Notes: a model not told the origin generated them from the letters alone. DNA of 48,617 nt from CAZEQJ01 sp964514385 (GCA_964514385.1 CAZEQJ010000025.1:1-48617), one strand, 5' to 3'. Shown: positions 16,610 to 24,140, counted from the first letter of the stretch. Numbers and translations: made by a program.

Positions 16610-17530
16610 ATGGAAAGAATCTTAGTAATTGGTGGCCTTGGGCAATTAGGTTCAGAATTATATTCGGCTTTAATTGATTATTATAGTGAAAATCAGGTTT
16701 TGATCACCGACATACGGCAGGAAGCAGCCATCGATGGTTACTTCTCCCTGGATGCTACAAACAGGGAACTGCTTTTTGATGTCATCAGCGAAAATAAGAT
16801 CACGCAGGTGTATCATCTGGCTGCAGTGTTGTCGGCAAAAGGTGAACAAAATCCGCTGGCTTCATGGGAAATAAACATGTCGACACTGCTGAACGTACTG
16901 GAAGCCGGCAGACAGTTCGGTCTAAAAATATTCTGGCCGAGCTCCATCGCTGTATTCGGACCGGACACACCCAAAGAAAATGTGCCGCAACGTACCATCA
17001 CAAACCCGACTACTGTGTATGGATTAAGCAAACTGGCCGGGGAGAAATGGTGTGAATACTATTTCAAAAAATTCGGTGTCGACGTGCGTAGCATCCGATA
17101 CCCGGGTCTGATAGGCTATAAGGGATTACCCGGAGGCGGCACCACGGACTACGCGGTAGAAATATTTCATGAGGTATTGAAAAACAGAAAATATACATCT
17201 TTTATACGTGAAGATTCCTACATGCCGATGATGTATATGCCGGATGCAGTAAGGGGAACGCTGGAGCTTATGCATGCTGATACGGCTGCTGTGAAGGTAA
17301 GAACCAGCTACAACCTGGCTGCATTTAGCTTTACTCCTGCCCAACTCGCAGATGAAATTCGCAATCTCATCCCTGATATTGAGGTGACCTATGCGCCGGA
17401 TTTCCGACAGGAAATTGCGGACAGCTGGCCTGATTCTGTAGATGACATGGTCGCCAGAAATGACTGGGGCTGGAAACCTGCTTTTAGTCTTTCGGCGATG
17501 GTAAAAGATATGATCGAGCATCTATCATAA
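16610..17530 (+). CDS. L-threonine 3-dehydrogenase, epimerase/SDR type
   Basis: This enzyme oxidises threonine to 2-amino-3-ketobutyrate with NAD+, the substrate of Kbl. It is the short-chain, UDP-galactose-epimerase-like form known from Bacteroidota, not the zinc alcohol-dehydrogenase form of E. coli. The 306-residue protein has the Rossmann motif GGLGQLG (8-14), catalytic Ser in WPSSIAVFGP (109-118), Tyr137 and Lys141 (YGLSKLAGE), and the family marker GGGTTDYAVEIF. The open frame extends upstream to 16367, but that part runs antisense through the neighbouring small gene; ATG 16610 gives the correct N-terminus. Partner kbl lies divergently with one small gene between. Confidence 0.93.
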   Translation: MERILVIGGLGQLGSELYSALIDYYSENQVLITDIRQEAAIDGYFSLDATNRELLFDVISENKITQVYHLAAVLSAKGEQNPLASWEINMSTLLNVLEAGRQFGLKIFWPSSIAVFGPDTPKENVPQRTITNPTTVYGLSKLAGEKWCEYYFKKFGVDVRSIRYPGLIGYKGLPGGGTTDYAVEIFHEVLKNRKYTSFIREDSYMPMMYMPDAVRGTLELMHADTAAVKVRTSYNLAAFSFTPAQLADEIRNLIPDIEVTYAPDFRQEIADSWPDSVDDMVARNDWGWKPAFSLSAMVKDMIEHLS

Positions 17531-17562
17531 AAAAAACCGGTCGAAACGTGGTTCCGACCGGT
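17529..17562 (-). terminator. Intrinsic terminator of the first T9SS cargo gene
   Basis: Stem ACCGGTCG / CGACCGGT (8 bp) is followed on the minus strand by eight T, which overlap the end of tdh. It lies 31 nt after the stop codon of the minus-strand gene at 17593. It has no T-run for tdh on the plus strand. Confidence 0.7.
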
Positions 17563-17563
17563 A

Positions 17564-17580
17564 AACAAACTAAGCAAGGG
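17564..17580 (+). repeat. Flanking inverted motif, 3' side of T9SS gene 1
   Basis: AACAAACTAAGCAAGGG lies 12 nt beyond the stop codon. Its inverted counterpart AACAAACTAAG-TAAT-AAGGG lies at 18530-18549, 4 nt before the start codon on the minus strand. The core AACTAAGCAAGGG recurs at 18808, 18874 and 18937. Confidence 0.7.
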
Positions 17581-17592
17581 AATCTTAATATC

Positions 17593-18525
17593 TTATCGGA
17601 TCACTTGTTTTGTGGTGATCACTGAACCATCAGCTGTAACGGCACGGATGATAAAAACACCTGAAGTAGCCGGTATCGAAAAGCCTTCCGAAGATGTGTT
17701 AACCTGAACCTGGCTTCCATTCATATCCGATACCTGAATTGCTGAAAGCTGTGCGGATGAAGTGATCAGTAATCCAAAGGCATTTCGTGAAATATTCAAC
17801 TCCTCATCTGATGTATTGTCAACTAATACCGGGCCAAAGTATTCTGTGTATCCGTCAAAATCAACAGCCTTGAGGTGATAATAGCTGATACCATTCTCAG
17901 GGCTGTAGTCAGTAAAATTATAGACAGTCGCCTCGGTAGTATTTCCCTGTCCATTCAGGTAATCGACATATATCCAGTTGGCTCCGTCTACAGATCTTTC
18001 AATTTCAAAATGACTGAAGTTTTCTTCCTTTTCCGTGCTCCATTCGAGTTCGACAGTTTGGCTTGCTGAAATCACGCTGAAATAGGTCAACGTTACCGGA
18101 AGTACATCCATTTCCACACCACCGGCTGTAAGGTTAGCTGCTGTAAGTTGTCTTGGTGCTACAATACCGGAGATCTGAGATCCTGTAAGCTTGTTGCTTG
18201 AACCACCCATTCTGAGCTGATCACTATTTCCTTTTTGAGAGAATATATCGCTTCCCTCCGCAAGGTTGATCACCGAGGTGTTATTCATATTCATTTTACC
18301 ATTATTGAAGGCAAGCTCGCCCCATACATTGAGCACACCGTTGAACGTGGTATTATTTGTTACGGTAACAATGTGTGTGGACAATATCTCTACTGTATCA
18401 TAATCGGCGGGATTTTCACCACCCCAGACGGCAGATGAATTCCAATTGCCTGATGTTACAGAAGTTAATCTGGAAGCGAAAGTGGCGGAGGCTACAAGTA
18501 CGAAAAAAACGATTACCCTTCTCAT
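17593..18525 (-). CDS. Secreted protein with T9SS C-terminal sorting domain (paralog 1)
   Basis: The 310-residue protein has a signal peptide (MRRVIVFFVLVASATFA), a short Asn/Thr-rich beta-strand-like region (GNWNSSAVWGG onward), a linker with LPVTLTYFSV, an FN3-like segment (EENFSHFEIERSVDG, then YYHLKAVDFDGYTEYFGP) and a C-terminal type A sorting domain ending in KQVIR. Type IX cargo is exported to the surface and often attached there. The frame opens further upstream (18636), but ATG 18525 begins the signal peptide and follows the leader motif. It is the shortest of three tandem paralogs; no enzymatic domain is seen. Confidence 0.82.
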   Translation of the reverse strand: MRRVIVFFVLVASATFASRLTSVTSGNWNSSAVWGGENPADYDTVEILSTHIVTVTNNTTFNGVLNVWGELAFNNGKMNMNNTSVINLAEGSDIFSQKGNSDQLRMGGSSNKLTGSQISGIVAPRQLTAANLTAGGVEMDVLPVTLTYFSVISASQTVELEWSTEKEENFSHFEIERSVDGANWIYVDYLNGQGNTTEATVYNFTDYSPENGISYYHLKAVDFDGYTEYFGPVLVDNTSDEELNISRNAFGLLITSSAQLSAIQVSDMNGSQVQVNTSSEGFSIPATSGVFIIRAVTADGSVITTKQVIR

Positions 18526-18529
18526 TTTA

Positions 18530-18549
18530 CCCTTATTACTTAGTTTGTT
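18530..18549 (-). repeat. Flanking inverted motif, 5' leader of T9SS gene 1
   Basis: On the minus strand this reads AACAAACTAAGTAATAAGGG directly before TAAA-ATG. It is the inverted partner of 17564-17580: the same 11-mer AACAAACTAAG and the same AAGGG, with 4 instead of 1 spacer bases. Confidence 0.65.
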
Positions 18550-18562
18550 TTTATTTCCCTTG

Positions 18563-18578
18563 TGAGTAATGAAACTCA
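18563..18578 (-). promoter_or_regulatory. Leader dyad TGAGT-N6-ACTCA of T9SS gene 1
   Basis: On the minus strand TGAGTTTCATTACTCA forms a 5-bp-arm dyad 37 nt before the ATG. A near-identical dyad stands at 20089-20103 before paralog 2. It may be an operator or a small 5'-UTR hairpin. Confidence 0.5.
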
Positions 18579-18771
18579 TGTATTTATACGGGATAAAGTC
18601 GCCTTGTAAACAGGAAAACCGGCTCTGTTCGGCCAAATGCAGGATTTATTCGATAAATGGTAAGGATTCACCGGTTTCTGGCAGACGTAGCGCCTGTAAG
18701 AAATTGTTCTGAAACTTCAGTTTTTGGTAATGACTGTAAAAGAGTTGATCAAACCTTTCTCATAAAAGGAA
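18579..18771. other. Spacer between T9SS gene 1 and the terminator array
   Basis: This stretch should hold the promoter of paralog 1 on the minus strand. A near match to the -7 box, TGCATTTG on the minus strand, lies near 18640. No ORF, tRNA or repeat was seen. With the leader and terminator array it makes a 430-nt gene-free gap. Confidence 0.3.
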
Positions 18772-18949
18772 GAAGGCCATCTGTTGTGCAGACGACCTTC
18801 GGAAAACAACTAAGCAAGGGTATTTTAATGTTTTAAAGAAGGCCGTCCCGACGTTTTCAGGAGCGGCCTAACTAACTAAGCAAGGGTATTTTAATGTTTT
18901 AAAGAAGGCCGTCTCGGCATAGCCTCGACGGCCTCAAACTAAGCAAGGG
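18772..18949 (-). terminator. Three tandem terminator-like hairpins with a repeated 13-mer
   Basis: Beyond the stop of paralog 2, the minus strand carries three units, each made of CCCTTGCTTAGTT, a GC-rich hairpin and a T-rich tail. Hairpins are at 18906-18934 (8-bp outer stem AGGCCGTC), 18840-18869 (AGGCCG outer stem plus inner pairs) and 18772-18800 (12-bp stem with two wobbles). A 40-nt segment is repeated exactly at 18808-18847 and 18874-18913, period 66 nt. Loops and inner stems differ while pairing is kept. Confidence 0.7.
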
Positions 18950-18955
18950 TACTCT

Positions 18956-20065
18956 TTAATAATTTCTGAGGGCCACTTTTTTTGTTATCAGATTGCCTTC
19001 AGTATCAATAGCCTTAATGATATAATTTCCCTGTTGTGCACCCATCTCAAAGCCATGGTCTTTACGCGTTACGGGGATCGCTGAACCGTTTAAGTCAAAT
19101 ACCTGTACCATCGAAAGCTCTACTCCGGATGTAATCAGAAACCCTGCAGGACTATGCTGAATGATCAGATCGGCAGATACTTCTGCATGAACCATTACCG
19201 GGCCGAAATATTCCGTGTATCCATCATAGTCGATGGCCTTAAGGCGGTAATAGGAAATGCTATTTTGTATCTGATAATCAGAATAAGTATATTGAGTAGG
19301 TGAATATTTATTTCCCTGTCCATTGACATAACCGACGTATTCCCAGTTTACTCCATCGACTGATCGCTCAATTTCGAAATGACTGAAATTTTCTTCGGTA
19401 GCAGTTTCCCATTCCAGGAGCGCGTATGAATTCTCTGTTGATATAGTAAAATATGTTATGGTAACAGGAAGTGGACTACCAAGAAGGATAAAATCCTGAA
19501 TGTCACCGAGACCGTCTCCTGAAAGATCTGTCACTGACTCTGATTGCTGATTATTCCCTGTATTGTTATCTATCCAGGTACCGGCGTTTGGGTTTCCCGG
19601 TCCGCCCAGATTACCATAATCATCCGCATATACTTTACCGCTGCCTGTAAATGTGCCCTGATTGGATGATCCGTTTTTATCAAATGTACCACCAACTGCA
19701 ATTACACCATTGTTGCTGATATTTATCCGGTTAGCAAGAAACATATCCCCCAGCACAATGAGCAGTCCGCCTGAAGATATAGTCAATGTTGAATTATCCT
19801 GATCCATATTAAGGTTACCTTCTACTACCAGTGTATCGTTGATAGTTACATCACCCGAAATAATTAATGTATCAGCTGAGTTTGTAATATAGCCGTTGAT
19901 CACAATATCACCATCGAAGTCACTCGACGGAGCCGGACCGTCCTGCCAGCTCGTACCATCTGACCAGGCACCTGTAAAATTGTTGTTGGAAGTTTCTTGA
20001 CCCCATGCTGACCCCGCCAGTAAAGCCAACCCTATTATTGCCTGCTTAAATAATTTCGTTTTCAT
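18956..20065 (-). CDS. Secreted protein with T9SS C-terminal sorting domain (paralog 2)
   Basis: The 369-residue protein has a signal peptide (FKQAIIGLALLAGSAWGQ), an N-terminal region of short repeated beta strands (DTLIISGDVTINDTL, LVVEGNLNMD-like) suggestive of a small beta-helix, then LPVTITYFTI, the FN3-like block with EENFSHFEIERSVDG and AIDYDGYTEYFGP, and a type A T9SS sorting domain. The C-terminal half is closely similar to those of its neighbours. ATG 20065 is preferred over the upstream in-frame Met codons because it begins the signal peptide. It carries the same leader dyad as paralog 1 and three downstream hairpins. Probable role: surface-exposed adhesin or matrix protein; no enzyme motif. 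Confidence 0.82.
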   Translation of the reverse strand: MKTKLFKQAIIGLALLAGSAWGQETSNNNFTGAWSDGTSWQDGPAPSSDFDGDIVINGYITNSADTLIISGDVTINDTLVVEGNLNMDQDNSTLTISSGGLLIVLGDMFLANRINISNNGVIAVGGTFDKNGSSNQGTFTGSGKVYADDYGNLGGPGNPNAGTWIDNNTGNNQQSESVTDLSGDGLGDIQDFILLGSPLPVTITYFTISTENSYALLEWETATEENFSHFEIERSVDGVNWEYVGYVNGQGNKYSPTQYTYSDYQIQNSISYYRLKAIDYDGYTEYFGPVMVHAEVSADLIIQHSPAGFLITSGVELSMVQVFDLNGSAIPVTRKDHGFEMGAQQGNYIIKAIDTEGNLITKKVALRNY

Positions 20066-20088
20066 TTTCCCTTGCCTTAATTCTTTCA

Positions 20089-20103
20089 TGAGTAAGAAAC
20101 TCA
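20089..20103 (-). promoter_or_regulatory. Leader dyad TGAGT-N5-ACTCA of T9SS gene 2
   Basis: On the minus strand TGAGTTTCTTACTCA lies 23 nt before the ATG and is followed by TTAAGGCAAGGG, a variant of the flanking motif. The upstream TATAATTCAC also resembles TATAAATACA before paralog 1. Confidence 0.5.
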
Positions 20104-20273
20104 GTGAATTATACTTCAAATATTGCACTTGGTTTAGTGTTATATTTGACTATTCGGAGAAAGGGCAGGTTTTTTCGATTTTTGGTCGGTTTTAACCGAT
20201 GAATGACTATGTAAGATCAGGCCAAATATTGAAGTTTTCTGTCGTATCTCCTTTATATGATGTATAAAACTGT

Positions 20274-21896
20274 CTAACGGGGCTGTAATAAATGCTTTTC
20301 TGACCACTGATTGCCCTCATCATCCTGAGCAATTAGGATGTATATGCCATTGGGAACATTTAACAAAAATGCGTCATCAAAGCTAACGACCGGATATTCC
20401 CGGCCATTGATGTCGATGACTTTTAACAGTGTAAGATTGCGATTAGATGAAACCAGATAACCTGCATCATGAGGCCGGGATATTAATGAAGGAGCTGTAG
20501 CAAGGGTATATTGGACGAATACGGGGCCGAAATATTCTGTATAGCCATCAAAATCATTTGCTACCAACCGATAATAATAATACCCTTCGGCCATATGATA
20601 ATCATAGAAGGAATAGTTGGACGGAACATATGAGCGACCTTTGCCATCTACAAAACCAAGGTACTCCCAGCTCTGGCCGTCGGTGCTCCTTTCAATTTCA
20701 AAATGGCTGAAGTTTTCTTCTGTAAGGGTCTGCCATGTAAGCACTACCTGACCATCCACCATGTTTACTTCAAAGAAACTCAACGTTACCGGCAGGGGAA
20801 CACCCGGTGTAATATCATTGATAAAGGCAAAGAAGTCAGGGTGGTCATTCGCCAGGTCACTGGCATTACCAGGAGGCGTTGCAGGCGTTTCGCCATTTGG
20901 CAACGGCGACAAAGTACCTGACAGGTATAAGGTGTTGGCGGGGTTATCGATATCCGTGGTTGCGCCATCATTATTCAGATCAATATCTCCCTCAACATAG
21001 CCAATGCCTCCCGGTGCCAGCTCTATCACAGTGCCCGTATCGAAAAACCCGTCCGGAGATGTCAGATCACCAAATACCACGACTCGTCCATTTGTATCAA
21101 CTCCGATATCGGCATTTCCATCCAGTACCAGGTCATTGCCAACGATCAGGTATGCCAGATCTGTACCGCCGCTACCATCGCCTACGCGTATTTCATTAAA
21201 TGCCGGGTCAGCAAAATTCACATAATCTACGATCAGGTCCAGCGTAATATTCAATATTGCACCCGGCTCTATCGCAATGGGACCATTTGTGTCAAGCGAG
21301 CCTCCAACTACGATCTCTCCCGCATCTATCTGCAGGTCCGGCGTCACACCAAATCCCGCATTGAGAATAAAGTCGCCATCTACAGTTACCAGCCCGCTGC
21401 TTTCTACCGGGCTGTCCGTCTCAAAATCACCTGCCACCGATAGCTGACCCCCATCAATAAACAAGGATTGTTCATCACCAAAACCGCCGTCAATGGTAAG
21501 ATTCCCGCCGACCGTGATGTTTCCATTAAATATGATACTTCTATCCTGCCCGTTGCCGAACTCCAGATTCCCGGTTACAATAAGGTCTCCCTGTATATCG
21601 ATCTCATCAAAATTGTTTAATGTAAGATTGCCATTTATCGTGAGCGAGCCTGATGAACTGATGGTGATGATATCGAAGGCTGTGCCGCCGTTGCTGTTAA
21701 GGGTAAGGTTACCGGTATGGGTTATGTTATGGCCAATCGTAAGATCATCAAAATTGTTGTCCGCTACAGGGTTTGAAGTGGCACCCCATGTAGCATCATC
21801 ATTAAGGGCGCCATCCTGAACGGATACAAAGGATTGACCCACGGTTATCCGTGCAGAAATCAAAAGTACTGCCAGCCATATGTACCGTATTCTCAA
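20274..21896 (-). CDS. Secreted beta-helix-like protein with T9SS sorting domain (paralog 3)
   Basis: The 540-residue protein is the longest of the trio. After a signal peptide ending in ITVGQ it has about 300 residues of short repeats in which a strand is followed by a G(N/D)L/F turn (for example SLTINGNLTLNN, DLIVTGNLEF, GNITVGGNLTI), as in a right-handed beta-helix. A proline-rich linker, LPVTLSFFEV, the FN3-like EENFSHFEIERSTDG block and a T9SS sorting domain follow. The start is a TTG at 21896, unusual but supported because no ATG precedes the signal peptide in frame (TAA at 21903-21905). Unlike its two paralogs it lacks the leader dyad and flanking 13-mer. Confidence 0.82.
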   Translation of the reverse strand: MRIRYIWLAVLLISARITVGQSFVSVQDGALNDDATWGATSNPVADNNFDDLTIGHNITHTGNLTLNSNGGTAFDIITISSSGSLTINGNLTLNNFDEIDIQGDLIVTGNLEFGNGQDRSIIFNGNITVGGNLTIDGGFGDEQSLFIDGGQLSVAGDFETDSPVESSGLVTVDGDFILNAGFGVTPDLQIDAGEIVVGGSLDTNGPIAIEPGAILNITLDLIVDYVNFADPAFNEIRVGDGSGGTDLAYLIVGNDLVLDGNADIGVDTNGRVVVFGDLTSPDGFFDTGTVIELAPGGIGYVEGDIDLNNDGATTDIDNPANTLYLSGTLSPLPNGETPATPPGNASDLANDHPDFFAFINDITPGVPLPVTLSFFEVNMVDGQVVLTWQTLTEENFSHFEIERSTDGQSWEYLGFVDGKGRSYVPSNYSFYDYHMAEGYYYYRLVANDFDGYTEYFGPVFVQYTLATAPSLISRPHDAGYLVSSNRNLTLLKVIDINGREYPVVSFDDAFLLNVPNGIYILIAQDDEGNQWSEKHLLQPR

Positions 21897-22068
21897 GGAA
21901 ATTTACAGCTAATTTAGATGTAAGATTTACTTCATTAACATCACAAAGATGCTAAAGGGAAACGGTATTTTTATATGAAAATGTGGAAAAGTCCTGATTT
22001 ACAACAAAAACATGAAAAAAATTGCATGTAAATAATATAAGAATTGTTACATCTTAACACTGTTCATT

Positions 22069-22101
22069 AAAAAGCCCATCGGCTATTGATCCGATGGGCT
22101 T
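22069..22101 (-). terminator. Intrinsic terminator of the coiled-coil lipoprotein gene
   Basis: Stem AAGCCCATCGG / CCGATGGGCTT (11 bp, 8-nt loop) is followed on the minus strand by five T. It lies 22 nt beyond the stop at 22124. Confidence 0.85.
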
Positions 22102-22123
22102 AGAAATGTATTGATGGAATTGA

Positions 22124-22870
22124 TCAGTTCAATGCTTCCTCAATAGCTGAAATGCGTACGGTTGCACTATCCATTCCTAATGACAATGCCTGTTTATACG
22201 ATTTCAATGCCTTGTTTAATGCATCTTGTTTTTTCCTTCTCGAAAGAAAGGTGCGGTCAGCTGCGACTTCCCACGCCTGACCACGGGAATAGAATATTTC
22301 AGCTTCCGACATTCTGGATTCCTGACGCATTTGTACTATGCGTGTTTCCAGCAGTTCCAGCTCCTCCGTCTTGGCCATGATTTCCATTTCCTTTTCTGTG
22401 AGTCGCGCATTTTGAAGGTCAATGGTAGTAATGAGTTCGGTATTTTCGAGTTTGAGCTCTGCGAGTGTAGATTCGAGCTGCATTATTTCTGCATTTTTCT
22501 GTTCGATCTCTTCCTTTAGTCGCCGTATAGCTGCATAGTAGCGGTTGGACTGCCCTTTGGACTGCTCCAAAGCAATTTCAAGGCTTTTCAGTTTTTCCTC
22601 CGACTCCCGTACGTAGTCGCTGATCTGTTCCATGCGATCGACAAAATCCTCATATTCTATCCCGGTTTCTACGTCAAGGTAGATGACGTCTCGTGCCTTA
22701 TCTATGGTATCCATAAGCATGCCCACCTGATCGAGGACATTTATGGCCTGGTTGCTGATATTCAACTCAGCTCTCAGACTGTCAACTTCCGACTGCAGCA
22801 TGGTATTTTCTTCTTTCATACCGCAGCTAAAAAGTACGGACATAATAATTGTGGTGTAAATGAGTTTCAT
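22124..22870 (-). CDS. Coiled-coil lipoprotein, unknown function
   Basis: The 248-residue product has a lipoprotein signal ending in VLFSC, then a long heptad-rich coiled coil (about 20-190) with segments such as LRRLKEEIEQKNAEIMQLES, and a C-terminal helical pair that resembles a single TPR-like unit (KQDALNKALKSYKQALSLGMDSA). It would be anchored in a membrane and project into the periplasm as a rod. Similar proteins are common in Bacteroidota without known function. It has its own terminator and diverges from the lipoprotein at 22964. Confidence 0.72.
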   Translation of the reverse strand: MKLIYTTIIMSVLFSCGMKEENTMLQSEVDSLRAELNISNQAINVLDQVGMLMDTIDKARDVIYLDVETGIEYEDFVDRMEQISDYVRESEEKLKSLEIALEQSKGQSNRYYAAIRRLKEEIEQKNAEIMQLESTLAELKLENTELITTIDLQNARLTEKEMEIMAKTEELELLETRIVQMRQESRMSEAEIFYSRGQAWEVAADRTFLSRRKKQDALNKALKSYKQALSLGMDSATVRISAIEEALN

Positions 22871-22963
22871 AGGTGAAAAGGATTACCAATTTTTGTTTTG
22901 CTCACTATTTTACAATCTTTTGAGCAACTTTGTGTTATAATAACGTGAATAAAGAAGGATGTT

Positions 22964-23359
22964 ATGCAAAAATTCAGTCTAATTCTGTTATTCGTTGTAA
23001 TTTTTGGATGTAACAAAAAGGAAAACGATTATTTAAAGTACTACAGATCCCCGGGAGGAAGGTCAAATCCTACATCTCTTTCTCCTAATGACACCCGATC
23101 AAGGCAAACCGGGGAAGATGCTCCGCATGAGCTAACGTGGGAAATGGTGATCAACAGCAGCTACTGGAAATACCTGGATCAGCTGCAGGTAGAGTATGAA
23201 GAACGGATGGAAGCCAATGTGAAAAAATATGAACGCATGGCAAAGGAAATGCAAAAACCTCAATATTCCGATCCTCTTTATTTTGGTCATAAAAGAAAAC
23301 CCAAAAAGCGTCCTTTAGGTAAAAGAAAGTTCTGTGAAGAATGCGGGATATGGCATTGA
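22964..23359 (+). CDS. Small lipoprotein with basic C-terminal CxxC tail
   Basis: The 131-residue protein begins with a lipoprotein signal ending in VIFGC. The middle is helical (DQLQVEYEERMEANVKKYERMAKEM). The C-terminus is distinctive: DPLYFGHKRKPKKRPLGKR, split here for length, then KFCEECGIWH, a strongly basic stretch leading to a Cys-x-x-Cys pair. This tail looks conserved rather than random, but I do not know a function. It ends 10 nt inside the acylphosphatase reading frame, so translation may be coupled. Confidence 0.62.
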   Translation: MQKFSLILLFVVIFGCNKKENDYLKYYRSPGGRSNPTSLSPNDTRSRQTGEDAPHELTWEMVINSSYWKYLDQLQVEYEERMEANVKKYERMAKEMQKPQYSDPLYFGHKRKPKKRPLGKRKFCEECGIWH

Positions 23360-23622
23360 TCACCATGAGATATCATGTATCCGGGCGTGTTCAGGGTGTG
23401 TTTTTCAGGAAAAATACAGCAGATATAGCCCGGCACCTAAACCTGACCGGATCTGTACGCAATAATCCGGATGGATCTGTTACCGCTGATATTTCGGGCG
23501 AGATGGAAGCTGTTGAAGCATTTCGTGATTATATCATTCATGGCAGGGGAGCCGCACAAGTGAAACATGTTACCGGCCGTTCTCTTCCCTATCATTCCTA
23601 CGACGGTTTTACAATTATTTAA
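23350..23622 (+). CDS. acyP: Acylphosphatase
   Basis: Acylphosphatase hydrolyses acyl phosphates such as carbamoyl or acetyl phosphate. The protein has both signatures: GRVQGVFFRKNT with the phosphate-binding Arg, and GSVRNNPDGSVTADISG with the catalytic Asn. ATG 23350 (MALITMRYHVSG, 90 residues) is chosen; ATGs at 23341 and 23365 are also in frame, the last lying 5 nt after the upstream stop. It has no signal peptide and is a small cytosolic enzyme. It overlaps the end of the lipoprotein gene and is probably cotranscribed with it. Confidence 0.93.
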   Translation: MALITMRYHVSGRVQGVFFRKNTADIARHLNLTGSVRNNPDGSVTADISGEMEAVEAFRDYIIHGRGAAQVKHVTGRSLPYHSYDGFTII

Positions 23623-23681
23623 ACCGTTACCAACAACCTATGCGTGCTGAATGGTGTCTCTTATAATAACCGTTCAGGGAC

Positions 23682-24140
23682 ATGAAAGAAAAGGAAAATA
23701 TCAGAGTTTTATTGCTGGGCAACAACCCGGGAGAGGTGGAGCATGTACGTCAGCTTCTTGGGAATGATGAGGTCACCGGCTTTCATACCGATATTTCTTT
23801 TGATGTAAACAAAATATTAAGGAAGCTCAACCGGCTTCATACTGACACCATATTAGTTGACGGATCCCTTGCGCGTGAAAAAATACGGCTATTGGTGCGT
23901 CGTATCAATCAATCCAGAAAGCTATCGCATATCCCGATTACGTTGCTTAAGGATGATAACCGGGAAATGGCCATTCATGGTGTACAGGAATATGTGATGA
24001 AGTCGACGCTTACGTCGAGCTCCTTACGCCGGGCTATAATCAATTCCTTCCGGATGAAGAAAACCAGCCAGCTATTGAAAATTTATTACCGCAAAAACAA
24101 GCGCAGGCTGCTCAATTATCTGAAAGTGAAGCTTTTCTGA
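23682..24140 (+). CDS. Degenerate response-regulator receiver-like protein
   Basis: The 152-residue protein has the beta-alpha pattern of a receiver domain: RVLLLGNNPGEVEHVRQLL, TDTILVDGS, PITLLKDD, then GVQEYVMKSTLTSSSLRRAI. Asp60 stands where the phosphorylated Asp should be and Lys107 matches the conserved Lys. The acidic pair that binds magnesium at the end of strand 1 is replaced by Asn14-Asn15, so normal phosphorylation is doubtful. The C-terminus is strongly basic (KIYYRKNKRRLLNYLK), which could bind nucleic acid or membrane. No kinase is nearby. It ends 0 nt from the convergent protease gene. Confidence 0.6.
   Translation: MKEKENIRVLLLGNNPGEVEHVRQLLGNDEVTGFHTDISFDVNKILRKLNRLHTDTILVDGSLAREKIRLLVRRINQSRKLSHIPITLLKDDNREMAIHGVQEYVMKSTLTSSSLRRAIINSFRMKKTSQLLKIYYRKNKRRLLNYLKVKLF

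Noticed and set aside
18808..18949. Possible CRISPR array (40-nt repeat, 26-nt spacer)
   Set aside because: Only two exact copies, part of the repeat belongs to hairpins, no cas genes nearby; terminator units explain it.
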